From contig DITX01000047.1 in NCBI GenBank assembly GCA_002422225.1, positions 20,130-27,422 of the forward strand: a DNA stretch of 7,293 nt, given 5' to 3'. Below the pieces are notes generated by a model that was given only the letters and a program-made list of their open reading frames with translations, was not told the origin of the DNA and did not search any database. This DNA comes from Gammaproteobacteria bacterium UBA6173. GTDB lineage: Bacteria; Pseudomonadota; Gammaproteobacteria; Pseudomonadales; Pseudohongiellaceae. The first letter of the stretch is position 1. Each line of letters starts with the position of its first letter. Shown here piece by piece: positions 7,126 to 7,293 of the stretch. The position numbers and the translations under genes were made by a program.

Positions 7126-7139
7126 GGGGTTGCAACCCC
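7126..7139. promoter_or_regulatory. 14-bp perfect palindrome upstream of MFS gene
   Basis: GGGGTTGCAACCCC is a perfect palindrome centred 28-29 bases upstream of the MFS ATG. It lies between the putative promoter and the ribosome site. It could be a regulator half-site pair on DNA or, in the mRNA leader, a short GC hairpin just before the ribosome site (7116-7119). Only one copy is seen in the window. Confidence 0.4.
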
Positions 7140-7176
7140 AACCACAGTGGCGGGATCCATTAATCTATCTGTTGGC

Positions 7177-7204
7177 ATTCTAGCATTGCAAAACCTCGGC
7201 GCAA
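7177..7204 (-). promoter_or_regulatory. Candidate extended -10 promoter for the MFS-M28 operon
   Basis: The minus strand carries TGCTAGAAT (7185-7177), an extended -10 element with a 5/6 TATAAT match (TAGAAT). Sixteen bases upstream of the hexamer is a weak -35, TTGCGC (7204-7199). Transcription would start near 7170, leaving a leader of about 65 bases. An alternative pair is TTGCAA with TAGATT at 18-base spacing, slightly further downstream. Both lie in the same short stretch, so the location is more certain than the exact boxes. Confidence 0.42.
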
Positions 7205-7208
7205 TGCT
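7182..7208. repeat. Inverted repeat (8-bp arms) over the putative MFS promoter
   Basis: AGCATTGC (7182-7189) and GCAATGCT (7201-7208) are perfect reverse complements separated by 11 bases. The half-sites are 19 bases apart centre to centre, near two helical turns, as expected for a dimeric regulator. One arm overlaps the candidate -10 and the other the candidate -35 of the MFS operon, a position typical of a repressor operator. No regulator gene is visible, though the truncated gene at 7280 could encode one. Confidence 0.5.
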
Positions 7209-7214
7209 GCTGAC

Positions 7215-7246
7215 GCTAGGCTAACAGGGGCGATTCAGCTAGGCTA
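7215..7246. repeat. Direct repeat GCTAGGCTA, 23 bases apart
   Basis: GCTAGGCTA occurs at 7215-7223 and again at 7238-7246, on the side nearer to the plus-strand gene starting at 7280. The spacing is close to two helical turns, so both copies could be contacted on the same face of the DNA. It could be a binding-site pair for control of that gene, or chance. Confidence 0.35.
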
Positions 7247-7279
7247 TGTGCGAAGACAGACAGTTTCAGGAAAACAGTT

Positions 7280-7293
7280 ATGGGAAAATCTCT
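7280..7293 (+). CDS. Start of a plus-strand gene cut by the window edge
   Basis: An ATG at 7280-7282 opens a frame reading Met-Gly-Lys-Ser before the window ends. AGGA at 7268-7271 lies 8 bases upstream, a good ribosome site. The divergent arrangement with the MFS gene and the structured 175-base region between them support a real start. Nothing can be said of the product from four codons. Confidence 0.5.

Noticed and set aside
6863..7224. Plus-strand open frames antisense to the start of the MFS gene and extending past it.
   Set aside because: They are antisense to a well-supported membrane protein, overlap the promoter-like region, and show no domain.

Overview
The window (7293 bases, moderate GC, dense short-gap gene layout, purine-rich ribosome sites) looks like an ordinary chromosomal segment of a Gram-negative bacterium. 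A gammaproteobacterium is my best guess, from the PfkB that resembles E. coli Pfk-2 and from two Sec-exported metallopeptidases. This is inference from familiarity, not a search. I see no transposase, integrase, CRISPR array, rRNA or complete tRNA.

Layout, left to right. Bases 1-163 hold no gene I can support. A small membrane-anchored protein (164-577, +) follows and converges, with a 21-base gap, on a minus-strand pair. That pair is an unrecognised soluble protein (1591-2604) followed downstream by a PfkB-type 6-phosphofructokinase (599-1543), 47 bases apart and probably co-transcribed. A 73-base divergent intergenic region with an AT-rich dyad separates this pair from an exported M20 metallopeptidase (2678-4105, +). 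The M20 gene converges, with a 12-base gap, on a second minus-strand pair: an MFS transporter (5545-7104) and, 41 bases downstream of it, an exported M28 metallopeptidase with a C-terminal fibronectin type III domain (4118-5503). The right end (7105-7279) is a divergent control region carrying three separate symmetric or repeated sites, and it leads into the start of another plus-strand gene cut by the window edge at 7280.

How the genes may work together: the two exported peptidases could release amino acids or small peptides in the periplasm or outside the cell, and the MFS protein encoded with the M28 enzyme could carry a related small molecule across the inner membrane. The transporter's substrate cannot be read from the sequence. 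PfkB supplies fructose-1,6-bisphosphate to glycolysis and has no visible link to the peptidases.

I did not find a convincing new multi-gene system. The points most worth a second look are the substituted first metal-ligand position in the M28 enzyme (Asp where His is usual), the HEPN-like C-terminal region of the unrecognised protein with the catalytic His position occupied by Leu, the start-codon problem of pfkB, and the dyad that overlaps the putative promoter of the MFS-M28 operon.
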